Of a DNA stretch of 51,936 nt, positions 40,039 to 48,413 are shown piece by piece. This DNA is from Oscillospiraceae bacterium. GTDB lineage: Bacteria; Bacillota; Clostridia; Oscillospirales; UBA929. The position numbers and the translations under genes are program-made. How positions within the stretch are numbered: the stretch's first letter is position 1; the number at the start of each line of letters is the position of its first letter. The notes under the pieces were generated by a model. It saw nothing but the letters and a program-made list of their open reading frames with translations, made no database searches and was not told the DNA's origin. Location of the stretch: assembly GCA_009784085.1 (NCBI GenBank), contig WRCJ01000002.1, forward strand, positions 1-51,936, read 5' to 3'.

Positions 40039-40140
40039 GTCACACTACAGCTCCTCAGGTCTCTGGGCATTACTAATCTTATCGAAAGTAATCGCCATAA
40101 CATAATACTTAAAGATACTTAAAGGGAAACGTTACGTATG

Positions 40141-40169
40141 AGTATACGTATTTCCGGCCCATTTGTCAA
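40141..40169 (-). promoter_or_regulatory. consensus promoter for the greA-lysS operon
   Basis: Minus strand TTGACA (40169-40164), a 17-base spacer and TATACT (40146-40141). The TGA inside TTGACA is also the stop codon of the S41 protease gene. The leader to greA is about 95 bases. Confidence 0.75.
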
Positions 40170-41437
40170 GGATCCGGCACCTCCGGGGATTCCGCGGGGT
40201 CCGGGGATTCCGGCGGTGGCGGCGGCGGCAACAACGGCTGCAAGATTTCTATCGCCTTTTGGAGCTGGCTGTCACGCTCATGGGGCAGCGTGTACAGGTT
40301 TGCCCCCTCAAACAGGCTCACGGCATGATCCGGCAGCAAGCCTACGCCGGACAACCCGCGCCCCAGCACGGGGGTAAAATATTCCCGGTTCGACAGGACA
40401 ATCGCCGCCTCGCCGGCATGGAGGGGAATGAGCTCCTGGGCATATCCCTTCCCCGTGGTGGGGTCGCCCACCAGGGCGGCCTTCTCATATTCATGGAGGG
40501 CGGCGGCGAAGAACTCGGCGGCGCTGTAGGAATCCTCGTTGATGAGGACCACCATCGGTTGATCCGGGAGATCCACGTCGCCCGGCCCCGCGGAGGTGCG
40601 CGGGTACTCCTTTCCGGTCCTGTCCCGCAACGTAATGAGTAGCTCGTCGCGGGGCAGCAACATGCCCAGCATGTTGCACATGACATCGATCTGCCCGCCC
40701 GGATTGTTGCGCACATCGAAAATGATGGCGTCCACATGGGCGTTTTGCAGATGGATGATGGCATCGCGGAAGTCCCTGTCCACATTGTGGCTGAAATTGC
40801 GGATGCGGACCAGGGCAATGTTCTGCCCGGCCAGTATTTCGGAATATACGGCCTGAAAATTGACCCTCCTGCGCTGGAGCGTCAGACCAATGGTTTCCCC
40901 GTCCGACGCGCGGCGCACGCGGATATCCACCTTCGTGTTTTCCTCGCCCGCCAGCATGTTGATGGCCTGCCGGAAGTTGTCCCGGTTCACGGGTAGCCCG
41001 CCGACCTCGACAATGCGGTCGAAACGTTGCAGTCTGGCTTCCTGGGCGGGGGAGCCTTCGTATACCTCCTCGATGAGAATGTCCCCGGCCTCGCTCGCGC
41101 CGGCGACGATGCCAATGCCAAACGGGTTGTCCTGGCTGTCTTTGTAGGCGGCATACTCCTCGGGGTTCATATAATAGGAATACTCGTCCGCAAGGGAACC
41201 CGCCATGCCCCGGATGGCGCCCTCCAGTAGCGCGACATCGTCTACGGATCCCACAAAACCATTCAGGATGACATTGCGCGCCTCGATGTAATCCGCCAAT
41301 TCCCTGCGCGACCGCGCGAGGGAGTCGTTATCTTTCTGTATTTTGTCCCAAGCCACGGAGTACGCAATGATGACCGACAGCACCGCCACCGGCAACATCA
41401 ACGCCAACACCGTGCCCAATGTGAATCTTTTTTTCAT
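40166..41437 (-). CDS. S41 family C-terminal processing protease (CtpA/CtpB-like)
   Basis: 423 residues. An N-terminal membrane anchor (LGTVLALMLPVAVLSVIIAY) is followed by a PDZ domain (FGIGIVAGASEAGDILIEEV, GSPAQEARLQRFDRIVEVGG) and a tail-specific protease core with DVRNNPGGQID, INEDSYSAAEFFAAAL (catalytic Ser) and DPTTGKGYAQ (catalytic Lys). It ends in a proline-rich tail (LLPPPPPPESPDPAESPEVP). It acts on the outer face of the membrane. Together with the upstream M23 hydrolase and FtsEX it forms a cell-wall/division cluster; cleavage of one of these partners is plausible. The ATG at 41437 follows a weak AGGGAG site. Confidence 0.92.
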   Translation of the reverse strand: MKKRFTLGTVLALMLPVAVLSVIIAYSVAWDKIQKDNDSLARSRRELADYIEARNVILNGFVGSVDDVALLEGAIRGMAGSLADEYSYYMNPEEYAAYKDSQDNPFGIGIVAGASEAGDILIEEVYEGSPAQEARLQRFDRIVEVGGLPVNRDNFRQAINMLAGEENTKVDIRVRRASDGETIGLTLQRRRVNFQAVYSEILAGQNIALVRIRNFSHNVDRDFRDAIIHLQNAHVDAIIFDVRNNPGGQIDVMCNMLGMLLPRDELLITLRDRTGKEYPRTSAGPGDVDLPDQPMVVLINEDSYSAAEFFAAALHEYEKAALVGDPTTGKGYAQELIPLHAGEAAIVLSNREYFTPVLGRGLSGVGLLPDHAVSLFEGANLYTLPHERDSQLQKAIEILQPLLPPPPPPESPDPAESPEVPDP

Positions 41438-41459
41438 GGACGCTCCCTAAGTTATCAGT

Positions 41460-41536
41460 TGCTTATTATGTATTCCATCGTTGCCAATATGTAGTTGCCT
41501 ATATGTATACATCTAATTGCCTATCGTTGCCTATAC
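41460..41536. repeat. TTGCCTAT-type repeats after the M23 hydrolase gene
   Basis: Degenerate units TTGCCAATATGTA, TTGCCTATATGTA, TTGCCTATCG and TTGCCTATACGTA. The last one (about 41528-41540) contains the TAG stop of the M23 gene on the minus strand (GTATAGGCAA), and the others are downstream copies. Confidence 0.75.
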
Positions 41537-42886
41537 GTATTTCGTCGGGTTGACCGGGGAACCGCTGATACGGACCTCGAAGTGCAGATGCGGCCCCGTG
41601 GACAGCCCCGTGGATCCGACCAAGCCGACGCTTTCCCCCCGGGATACGGATTGGCCCCTAGAGACCAGGATGCGGCTCAAATGGGCATACAGCGTGGATT
41701 TCCCGCCCCCGTGGTCGACGACCACATAGTTCCCGTACCCGCTGGCATAGTTGGCGATGATGACAGTGCCCGAAGCCGCGGACACGACCTTGGAACCGCT
41801 GGGCGCCGGTATATCGATGCCGCTGTGCATCCGGTATTCTTTGAGGATGGGGTGGTACCTCATGCCATAAGAACTCGAAATCTTGCCAGACGCCGGGCAT
41901 GGCCACAAAAAGCCGCCCCCCGCGTAGTCGCCGCTATTGCTGGGCGGTGGATCGTCGTCGATGTCGTCTTCGAAATCGTCGTCGTCAATATCGCCGCCGC
42001 CCTGGCCGCCGCCGCCGCCGCCTTTGGCCCTCTCTTCTTCCCTTTTCCTGCGTTCCTCTTCCTTTCGCCTGCGCTCCTCTTCCCTCCTGCGCGCTTCCTC
42101 CTCTTCCCTGAGCCTGCGCTCTTCCTCGATACGCTGTATTTCCAGTATGATCTCGTTTTCTATCTCTTCGGTCTGCCGGTCGAACTCCTCCTCCAGCTTC
42201 CGGTAATCGTCTACCTTGGACTCGATCTCCTCGATGAGGAGCAACTGATCGGCGTACTGCGCCTCCTGCTCGGCCCGCCGCTCCGACAACGCGGCCTTGA
42301 TGGCGGATTGCTCGTCCCGGTCCCGTTGCAACGCCTTCTTCTCGGCGTCAACCTGCTCGCGCGCGAGCTTGAGTTCATCCAGCATCTTGCGGTCATACGC
42401 AATGATGTCGTTGACATCGCCCAGGCGGCCCAATAAGTCGGAGAAGCTATCGGCCTTCAGCAAGATGCCCAAGTATTGCGCGTCGCCGGCCTCTTCCATC
42501 GAGCGGATGCGCGTCCGGAAGAGTTCCATCTGGCGGGACTCTTCCCGCAATGCCTCCTCCAGGGCCGCCTGATGTTCGTCTATGGCAATCTCCAACGCCT
42601 CGATCAGGAGTTCGGCGTTTTCGATTTCCGCGCTCGTGATCTCGATCTGTTTGTCGATGGCTTCCTTCTTCTCCAAAGCCGAGGCCCGCTCGTCGGCCAG
42701 CTGGCCGATTTCCGCTTGCACCTTCACCTTCTCTTTGGCCAGCGCCTCGGCTTCTTCCCGTAGCACGTCCAGCAAAGACTCGGCGCCGGCGGGCCGGACA
42801 AAGTTGAGGATCAAACCGGCCAGCAGGGTAACAGCCAGCAAAACGGCCATTGTCATGGCAAAGATACGCACACGCTTCGAACTCAT
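41531..42886 (-). CDS. EnvC/PcsB-like murein hydrolase (coiled coil plus M23)
   Basis: 451 residues. N-terminal signal/anchor (FAMTMAVLLAVTLLAGLILN), a long coiled coil (about 45-285; EEAEALAKEKVKVQAEIGQL, then the Arg/Glu-rich RRREEERRRKEEERRKREEE), a Gly/Asp linker and a C-terminal M23/LytM domain with GMRYHPILKEYRMHSGIDIP, LYAHLSRILVSRGQSV and GPHLHFEVRIS giving the zinc ligands. Position directly after ftsX strongly suggests it is the wall hydrolase controlled by FtsEX through its coiled coil, as PcsB or EnvC are (inference). The ATG at 42886 is ten bases after AGGAGG. Confidence 0.92.
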   Translation of the reverse strand: MSSKRVRIFAMTMAVLLAVTLLAGLILNFVRPAGAESLLDVLREEAEALAKEKVKVQAEIGQLADERASALEKKEAIDKQIEITSAEIENAELLIEALEIAIDEHQAALEEALREESRQMELFRTRIRSMEEAGDAQYLGILLKADSFSDLLGRLGDVNDIIAYDRKMLDELKLAREQVDAEKKALQRDRDEQSAIKAALSERRAEQEAQYADQLLLIEEIESKVDDYRKLEEEFDRQTEEIENEIILEIQRIEEERRLREEEEARRREEERRRKEEERRKREEERAKGGGGGGQGGGDIDDDDFEDDIDDDPPPSNSGDYAGGGFLWPCPASGKISSSYGMRYHPILKEYRMHSGIDIPAPSGSKVVSAASGTVIIANYASGYGNYVVVDHGGGKSTLYAHLSRILVSRGQSVSRGESVGLVGSTGLSTGPHLHFEVRISGSPVNPTKYV

Positions 42887-42902
42887 AGTAGGTGAACCTC
42901 CT

Positions 42903-43811
42903 TTATACACGCAGGAACTTCCGAATCGTCAGCACGCTGCCGCCAATGCCGGCCAGGAAACCGGCCAGTAAGAAAATGGCCAGCACCGGAAGCAGGACAT
43001 CCCCGACATTCAGGGCATGGATCATCGGGATCCTGCCCACCATCCGGGCCAGGAAACCGGCGAATACGTCATAGAGCCTCCACTGGAGGAAAAATGCCAC
43101 GATGGATCCCAAGAGCCCCAGCATAAACCCCTCGATGACAAAGGGCCAGCGGATAAACCGCTTGGTGGCGCCCACCATCCGCATCACGGCTATCTCCTCC
43201 CGCCGGTCGAAGGTAGCCAATTTGATTGTGTTGGAGATGATAAAAATCGATACCGCCATCAAGATGACAATCAGCAACAGGCAAATGGTGTTGACCGTAT
43301 CGCGTATCTGGCCCAAATCCTCCACAATATCCAGCCGGGCATGCACCACGGCCACGCCGGGCAGGAGCTCCAGCGCGTCGATGGTCTCCTGCATCAGGTC
43401 GGCGTCCATGATTTGCACCCTGTAACGATCGCGCAGGGGGTTGTCGTCGCCGAACCCCAATAGAAAATTGGTCTCCGGATCTACCTTGCCGGAAAACACT
43501 TCCAACGCCTCGTCCCGGGAAATCAATTCCGCGCTCTGGACATTCCGCATGATCGCTTCATTCTTGGCCAGATCGGTGCCAAACTGCTTGGCTTCGTCCG
43601 AGGTCATGGTTTCGTCGAGCACCACCAAGACTTCGTTGTTGTTTTGAAGCTCCTGGATCATATTGTCCAAGTTCAAGGCCAGCAGTGAAAAGCTGCCCAT
43701 GATGAGAAGGCATGCCACAATGACGCCAACGGCCGCGAAACTCATAAAGCCGTGCAGGAAAATACCTCGGATGCCCTCGCGGAAAAAGTAACTAGTTTCG
43801 TATCGCTTCAT
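42903..43811 (-). CDS. ftsX: cell-division permease-like protein FtsX
   Basis: 302 residues. Four membrane segments: LHGFMSFAAVGVIVACLLIM near the start, then ICLLLIVILMAVSIFIISNT, FVIEGFMLGLLGSIVAFFLQ and VLLPVLAIFLLAGFLAGIGG. A large outer loop (about 45-165) would contact the hydrolase. The conserved FDRREEIAVMRMVGATKRFI lies between helices two and three. It overlaps ftsE by 20 bases. The FtsEX complex couples ATP hydrolysis to wall cleavage at division or elongation. Confidence 0.95.
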   Translation of the reverse strand: MKRYETSYFFREGIRGIFLHGFMSFAAVGVIVACLLIMGSFSLLALNLDNMIQELQNNNEVLVVLDETMTSDEAKQFGTDLAKNEAIMRNVQSAELISRDEALEVFSGKVDPETNFLLGFGDDNPLRDRYRVQIMDADLMQETIDALELLPGVAVVHARLDIVEDLGQIRDTVNTICLLLIVILMAVSIFIISNTIKLATFDRREEIAVMRMVGATKRFIRWPFVIEGFMLGLLGSIVAFFLQWRLYDVFAGFLARMVGRIPMIHALNVGDVLLPVLAIFLLAGFLAGIGGSVLTIRKFLRV

Positions 43812-44487
43812 ATTGGTAATACCCGCCTGTCCGGTCGCCGATCACGCGCCCGCCGTCTATGGCGATGACGCGCTTCGAAAACCGGTTGACCAATTCCTTT
43901 TCGTGGGTCACTGCCAGAACGGTCGTCCCCAGGGCATTGATGCGTTCGAGCAACATCATGATCTCCAGGCTGCGGGCCGGATCGAGGTTGCCGGTAGGCT
44001 CGTCGGCGATGATCATTTTGGGGTTGTTGATGAGGGCCCGGGCGATAGACACCCGTTGTTGCTCCCCGCCGGACAGCTCCGCGGGCCGCCGGCGGGCTTT
44101 ATGCGACAAACCGACCAAATCCAGCACATAGGGCACCCGGATTTTGATTTCCCTGGGCGAGGAGCCCACCACGCGCATGGCGAAGGCGACGTTTTCATAG
44201 ACGCTTTTTTTCTCGACGAGGCGAAAATCCTGAAAGATCACGCCCAGCGTGCGGCGCAAAAAGGGGATGTCCTTCTGCCTCACGGCATTGACGTTGTACC
44301 CATTGATCAGCACGCGCCCCTCCGTCGGCTTGATCTCCCCCGTGAGGAGCTTGATGATCGTGGACTTGCCCGAACCGGAAGGCCCGACCAAAAAGGAAAA
44401 CTCCCCGTCTTCTATCTGGAGGCTGACGCCCTTGAGGGCGCGGGTGCCGTTGGGATACGCCTTGTACACGTCTATCATGCGGACCAT
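43792..44487 (-). CDS. ftsE: cell-division ATP-binding protein FtsE
   Basis: 231 residues. ABC ATPase with Walker A GPSGSGKST at 35-43, Q-loop VIFQDFRLVEKKSVYENV, signature LSGGEQQRVSIARALINNP, Walker B MIIADEPTGNLDP and switch His in AVTHEKELVNRF. It begins MIDVYKAYPNGTRALKGVSL, typical of FtsE; the ATG at 44487 or at 44478 may be used. It starts three bases after the regulator gene upstream, so the two are probably co-transcribed. Confidence 0.95.
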   Translation of the reverse strand: MVRMIDVYKAYPNGTRALKGVSLQIEDGEFSFLVGPSGSGKSTIIKLLTGEIKPTEGRVLINGYNVNAVRQKDIPFLRRTLGVIFQDFRLVEKKSVYENVAFAMRVVGSSPREIKIRVPYVLDLVGLSHKARRRPAELSGGEQQRVSIARALINNPKMIIADEPTGNLDPARSLEIMMLLERINALGTTVLAVTHEKELVNRFSKRVIAIDGGRVIGDRTGGYYQYEAIRN

Positions 44488-44489
44488 CG

Positions 44490-45578
44490 TTAAAACTCTT
44501 CCCGGGAGGTCAGATATTTTTTCACCATCATGGCCACCTTGAAGATGATGGCGTGGTCAAACTCGCGGAGATCGAGCCCCGTCAGCTTCTTGATCTTTTC
44601 CAGCCGGTACACCAGCGTGTTGCGGTGGACGAACAGCCGGCGCGAGGTCTCGGACACATTGAGGCTATTTTCGAAGAACTTCTGGATGGTGATCAGCATC
44701 TCCTGATCCAGCGCGTCGATGGAGTTCTTCTTGAACACCTCGGATAGGAACATCTCGCACATCGTGACCGGCAATTGGTAAATCAATCGCCCCAACCCCA
44801 GGTTCTCGAAGTTGATGATGGATTTTTCGGCGTCGAAGACCTTGCCCACCTCGATGGCGATCTGCGCTTCCTTGTAGGAGGAGGCCAAATCCTTGAGGCT
44901 GGACGCCACCGTGCCGATGCCGATGACCGTGTGGACATACACCTCGGAATTGACAGTCTCCTCGATGGCGGCGGACAGCTTGCGCAAGTCCATCGTGTTG
45001 ACGCCGCCCCTGACATCCTTGACCAGCGCGATGTCGGTTTCGTTCAGGCTGACAACGAAGTCATATTGCTTGTCCGGGAAGAGGCTTTGGATCACATCGA
45101 CGACGGAGAGCTCGATCCGCCCCACCTGGCGCACCAAAATAACCACCCGGGGGAGTTCGCTCTCGAAGTTCAGCTCCCGGGAGCGCATGTGGATGTCGCC
45201 CGGCAAGATGTTGTCAAGTAAAATATTCTTGACAAAGGTGGCGCGATCGTGCTTTTCATCGTAGAATGTCTTGGCGCCGTTGAGCGCCACGGCCGACAGC
45301 AAACAAATCTCCCTCGCCCTGTTGTCTTGTCCCTGCGCAAACACCGCGAATTCAAAGCGCACGCCCCAGCTAAAAAGCGCCTTGTATTGGAATCCGTCGA
45401 AGACGGTCACGGGTTCGTCGGACGCGTTGAGCGCCGAGGCCGCCGCCGCCCGCTGCGTGCCGATGAGCGCTGGCTCGGTGCAGGCGATGACCTCGCCTTC
45501 GGCGTCGATGACGCCAACAGTACACTCCACGGCGTCCTTCATTTGCGATACGATGCTTTGAAACAGTCTGCTTGACAT
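44490..45578 (-). CDS. CdaR/PucR-family transcriptional regulator
   Basis: 362 residues. An N-terminal sensor region similar to sugar-diacid recognition domains (VGVIDAEGEVIACTEPALIG, FAVFAQGQDNRAREICLLSA) is followed by a central GGDEF-like/CdaR middle domain (VVSLNETDIALVKDVRGGVN). The C-terminal PucR-type helix-turn-helix is IQKFFENSLNVSETSRRLFV then HRNTLVYRLEKIKKLTGLDL. The ligand is unknown. ATG at 45578 follows GGGAGGG. It leads directly into ftsE, so a metabolite-sensing regulator heads a cell-division operon. Confidence 0.88.
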   Translation of the reverse strand: MSSRLFQSIVSQMKDAVECTVGVIDAEGEVIACTEPALIGTQRAAAASALNASDEPVTVFDGFQYKALFSWGVRFEFAVFAQGQDNRAREICLLSAVALNGAKTFYDEKHDRATFVKNILLDNILPGDIHMRSRELNFESELPRVVILVRQVGRIELSVVDVIQSLFPDKQYDFVVSLNETDIALVKDVRGGVNTMDLRKLSAAIEETVNSEVYVHTVIGIGTVASSLKDLASSYKEAQIAIEVGKVFDAEKSIINFENLGLGRLIYQLPVTMCEMFLSEVFKKNSIDALDQEMLITIQKFFENSLNVSETSRRLFVHRNTLVYRLEKIKKLTGLDLREFDHAIIFKVAMMVKKYLTSREEF

Positions 45579-45627
45579 GATGATAGTCCCTCCCAACACA
45601 TTAAAACGAACAGTCCCTATCTAATAT

Positions 45628-45656
45628 ATATTAGTATGGTTTCGATCAGTTTGCAA
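45628..45656 (-). promoter_or_regulatory. promoter of the regulator-ftsEX operon with overlapping palindrome
   Basis: Minus strand TTGCAA (45656-45651), a 17-base spacer and TAATAT (45633-45628). The perfect palindrome CTAATATATATTAG (45621-45634) covers the -10 box and could bind a regulator. Confidence 0.65.
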
Positions 45657-45709
45657 GGGTTACTTTACATAATTCACATATTTGTAACAAAGTACCTTGC
45701 GAATTTCTT

Positions 45710-45738
45710 TTGACAGAGGCGCGGATTTGTGTTAGGAT
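45710..45738 (+). promoter_or_regulatory. rpsO-pnp promoter
   Basis: TTGACA (45710-45715), a 17-base spacer and TAGGAT (45733-45738). Transcription starts near 45745 and gives a leader of about 155 bases. Confidence 0.75.
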
Positions 45739-45744
45739 TAACTT

Positions 45745-45900
45745 AATCGTGTGCGAAATTACGCGCCGGCAAGCCCTTTCGCGCGGTTTGGGGGAACCGC
45801 CCGCCTTTGCGGGTACCCGTATGGGGTCCTTCACCCGCCCTTTACTGCGCGAAGAATTCATACGTGAATCGGGGCAAATTTGAAAGAAAAGGTGAAAAGT
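45745..45900 (+). promoter_or_regulatory. structured rpsO leader, candidate S15 autoregulatory element
   Basis: Successive hairpins can form: GCGGTT-TGGGGG-AACCGC (about 45787-45804), CCCGC-CTTT-GCGGG (about 45802-45816) and ACCC-GTAT-GGGGT (about 45818-45830). Many bacteria control rpsO by S15 binding its own leader. The link here rests on position and structure only, not on a recognised consensus. Confidence 0.45.
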
Positions 45901-46167
45901 ATGATCCCCAAAGAAAAAAAGTCCATGATTATCATGGAAAACCGCGTCCACGATACCGATACGGGGTCCCCCGAGGTACAGATTGCCATCTTGACAGTGC
46001 GTATCAGCGAGTTGACCGAACACCTCAAGTTACACAAAAAAGACAATCACTCCCGCCGCGGCTTGCTCAAAATGGTCGGCCAACGCCGTAGCCTGCTCGA
46101 TTACCTCCAAAAAAAGGATATCGAGCGGTATCGCGCCATCATCGCCAAGCTGGGCATCCGCAAGTAG
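45901..46167 (+). CDS. rpsO: 30S ribosomal protein S15
   Basis: 88 residues, the usual length. It begins MIPKEKKSMIIMENRVHDTD and contains the conserved TGSPEVQIAILTVRISELTE, HLKLHKKDNHSRRGLLKMVG and QRRSLLDYLQKKDIERYRAI segments that bind 16S rRNA helices. ATG at 45901 is seven bases after AAGGTG; a longer in-frame TTG start at 45880 is unlikely. Followed by a short hairpin and pnp, the common rpsO-pnp arrangement. Confidence 0.96.
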   Translation: MIPKEKKSMIIMENRVHDTDTGSPEVQIAILTVRISELTEHLKLHKKDNHSRRGLLKMVGQRRSLLDYLQKKDIERYRAIIAKLGIRK

Positions 46168-46180
46168 GGGCGACTCGCAG

Positions 46181-46199
46181 GGGCGGCTTCCGGCCGCCC
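46181..46199 (+). repeat. GGGCGGC/GCCGCCC hairpin between rpsO and pnp
   Basis: GGGCGGC-TTCCG-GCCGCCC. The same hairpin with loop ATCCT lies at 11826-11844, both preceded by GGGG or GTAGG. No T-run follows, so it is a dispersed repeat or an mRNA processing hairpin rather than a full terminator. Confidence 0.7.
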
Positions 46200-46247
46200 G
46201 CCATCATGGAGGGCTGTAATAGTGAATGAAGTGATATGGAGGAAAGT

Positions 46248-48413
46248 ATGCTAAAACAACGCGAATTCCCTGCCGCCCGCACCTTCGAGACCACGCTGGG
46301 CGGCCGCCGCCTGACCGTCGAGACCGGCCAGCTGGCCGAACTGGCCAACGGCGCCTGCCTGGTGCGTTGCGGGGACACCACCGTATTGGTGACCGCCGCC
46401 GCCTCGGCCGCGCCGCGCCAAGGCATCGATTATTTCCCACTGTCCGTGGATTTCGAGGAGAGGCTGTATTCGGTGGGCCGCATCCCCGGCTCTTTCCTGC
46501 GCAGGGAAGGGCGCCCCTCGGAAAAGGCTGTGTTGGCCTCCCGCCTCATCGATCGCCCGCTGAGGCCCCTGTTCCCCCCCGACATGCGCAACGACGTGGC
46601 TGTGACGGCCACGGTTTTGAGTATGGAACCCGACTGCGCCCCCGAGATCCCCGCCATGATCGGCGCGTCCATCGCCCTGTCGATCTCCGACATCCCTTGG
46701 GGCGGGCCCATCGCCGGCGTATCGGTGGGATGCGTGGACGGGAAGTTTATCATCAATCCGGACGCCGCCGCCCGGGAAGCCAGCACGCTGGCGTTGACCG
46801 TGGCCGGGACTGCGCACAAGGTGGTCATGATCGAGGCCGGCGCCAACGAAGTCTCAGAAGAGGCCATGTTTGACGCGATACAGTTGGCCACGGCGGAAAT
46901 CAAAAAGCTGACCGCCTTTATCTCCTCGATTGCCGCCGAGATTGGCAAGCCCAAGTTTGCACCTGTCAGCGCGGCTTTCCACACCGAACTCTACGACGAG
47001 CTTGAGGGTTCGATCATGGAAAAACTGCGCTATTGCTTGGATACCGACGACAAAAACATCCGCGAAGAACGCCTTTCCGCCCTGCGTGCCGAGCTTGTTG
47101 CCGAGTTCGCCGAGAAATACCCCGATATCGAGGCCGGCTTGGGCGACGTGCTGTACAAACTGCAAAAGCAAGTCGTGCGCCGCTGGTTGCTGGACGAGAA
47201 AAAGCGCGTGGACGGGCGCGGGTTGCTGGATGTCAGGCCGCTGTCGGCCGCCGTGGGGCTCTTGCCCCGCGCCCATGGATCCGGCTTGTTTTCCCGGGGA
47301 CAGACCCAGGTGCTGACGACTGCCACGCTGGGCACCATATCGGATCAGCAAAAGCTGGACAACATCTTCGATTCGGAAACCAAGCGGTATATGCACCACT
47401 ACAACTTTCCCTCCTATTCGGTGGGCGAGGCGCGCCCGTCGCGTGGGCCCGGCCGCCGCGAGATCGGACACGGCGCCTTGGCCGAGCGGGCGTTGGAACC
47501 GGTCATCCCCAACGAAGAGGAGTTCCCCTACTGTATCCGCCTGGTGAGCGAGGTGCTGTCCTCCAACGGATCCACCTCGCAAGGCGCCGTGTGCGGCTCC
47601 ACGTTGGCCCTGATGGACGCCGGCGTGCCGATCAAGGCGCCGGTGGCCGGCATCTCCTGCGGTCTGGTGACCGAGGGCGACCGGTGGCTGACGTTTGTGG
47701 ATATCCAGGGCGTGGAAGACTTCTTCGGCGACATGGACTTCAAAGTGGCCGGCACAAAGGCCGGCATCACGGCCATCCAGATGGATCTCAAGTCGGACGG
47801 CTTGACGCCCGAAATCATCCGCGACGCGCTGACGATCACCAAAGACGCCCGCATCGCGATTTTGGACGAAATCATGCTCCCCTGCATCCCGGCGGCGCGC
47901 GAGGATCTCTCCCCCTACGCGCCGAAGATGCTCCAGACCACCATCGACCCGGAGAAGATCCGGGATGTCATCGGCAAGGGCGGTAGCGTGATCCAGAAGA
48001 TCACCGCCGAGACCGGCACCAAGATCGACATCGAGGACGATGGGCATGTGTACATCTCGGCGCCCAACCGGGACGACTGCCAGCGGGCGCTGGCCATCAT
48101 CGAGGCTATCGTGCTCGATCCGCAGATTGGCGACATCTTCTACGGCCGCGTTACGCGGCTGATGACCTTCGGCGTCTTCGTGGAGTTCGCCCCCGGCAAA
48201 GAGGGCATGATCCATATCTCCAAGTTGGCGCCGCAACGGGTGGCCAAAGTGGAGGACGTGGTATCCATCGGCGACATGACATGGGTCAAGGTGGTCGAGA
48301 TCGACGAAAAGGGGCGCATCAACCTATCCCGCCGCGACGCTCTTTCGGAGTTGGAAAAACGCGGGCAGGGGCAGGGGCAGGGGCAGGGTGCGAATCAGAA
48401 ATCCCATGCGTGA
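46248..48413 (+). CDS. pnp: polyribonucleotide nucleotidyltransferase (PNPase)
   Basis: 721 residues. 3'-to-5' phosphorolytic RNA degradation. Two RNase PH domains (start ARTFETTLGGRRLTVETGQL; second GRGLLDVRPLSAAVGLLPRA, with HHYNFPSYSVGEARPSRG and REIGHGALAERAL), a KH domain (IRDVIGKGGSVIQKITAETG) and an S1 domain (FYGRVTRLMTFGVFVEFAPG). The extreme C-terminus is a GQGQGQGQG repeat from hexamers (GGGCAG). GGAGG is five bases before the ATG at 46248. The end overlaps the next gene by eight bases. Confidence 0.96.
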   Translation: MLKQREFPAARTFETTLGGRRLTVETGQLAELANGACLVRCGDTTVLVTAAASAAPRQGIDYFPLSVDFEERLYSVGRIPGSFLRREGRPSEKAVLASRLIDRPLRPLFPPDMRNDVAVTATVLSMEPDCAPEIPAMIGASIALSISDIPWGGPIAGVSVGCVDGKFIINPDAAAREASTLALTVAGTAHKVVMIEAGANEVSEEAMFDAIQLATAEIKKLTAFISSIAAEIGKPKFAPVSAAFHTELYDELEGSIMEKLRYCLDTDDKNIREERLSALRAELVAEFAEKYPDIEAGLGDVLYKLQKQVVRRWLLDEKKRVDGRGLLDVRPLSAAVGLLPRAHGSGLFSRGQTQVLTTATLGTISDQQKLDNIFDSETKRYMHHYNFPSYSVGEARPSRGPGRREIGHGALAERALEPVIPNEEEFPYCIRLVSEVLSSNGSTSQGAVCGSTLALMDAGVPIKAPVAGISCGLVTEGDRWLTFVDIQGVEDFFGDMDFKVAGTKAGITAIQMDLKSDGLTPEIIRDALTITKDARIAILDEIMLPCIPAAREDLSPYAPKMLQTTIDPEKIRDVIGKGGSVIQKITAETGTKIDIEDDGHVYISAPNRDDCQRALAIIEAIVLDPQIGDIFYGRVTRLMTFGVFVEFAPGKEGMIHISKLAPQRVAKVEDVVSIGDMTWVKVVEIDEKGRINLSRRDALSELEKRGQGQGQGQGANQKSHA

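Noticed and set aside
46854..48236. A 460-codon minus-strand frame inside pnp
   Set aside because: Antisense shadow; pnp shows full domain conservation in the plus strand.
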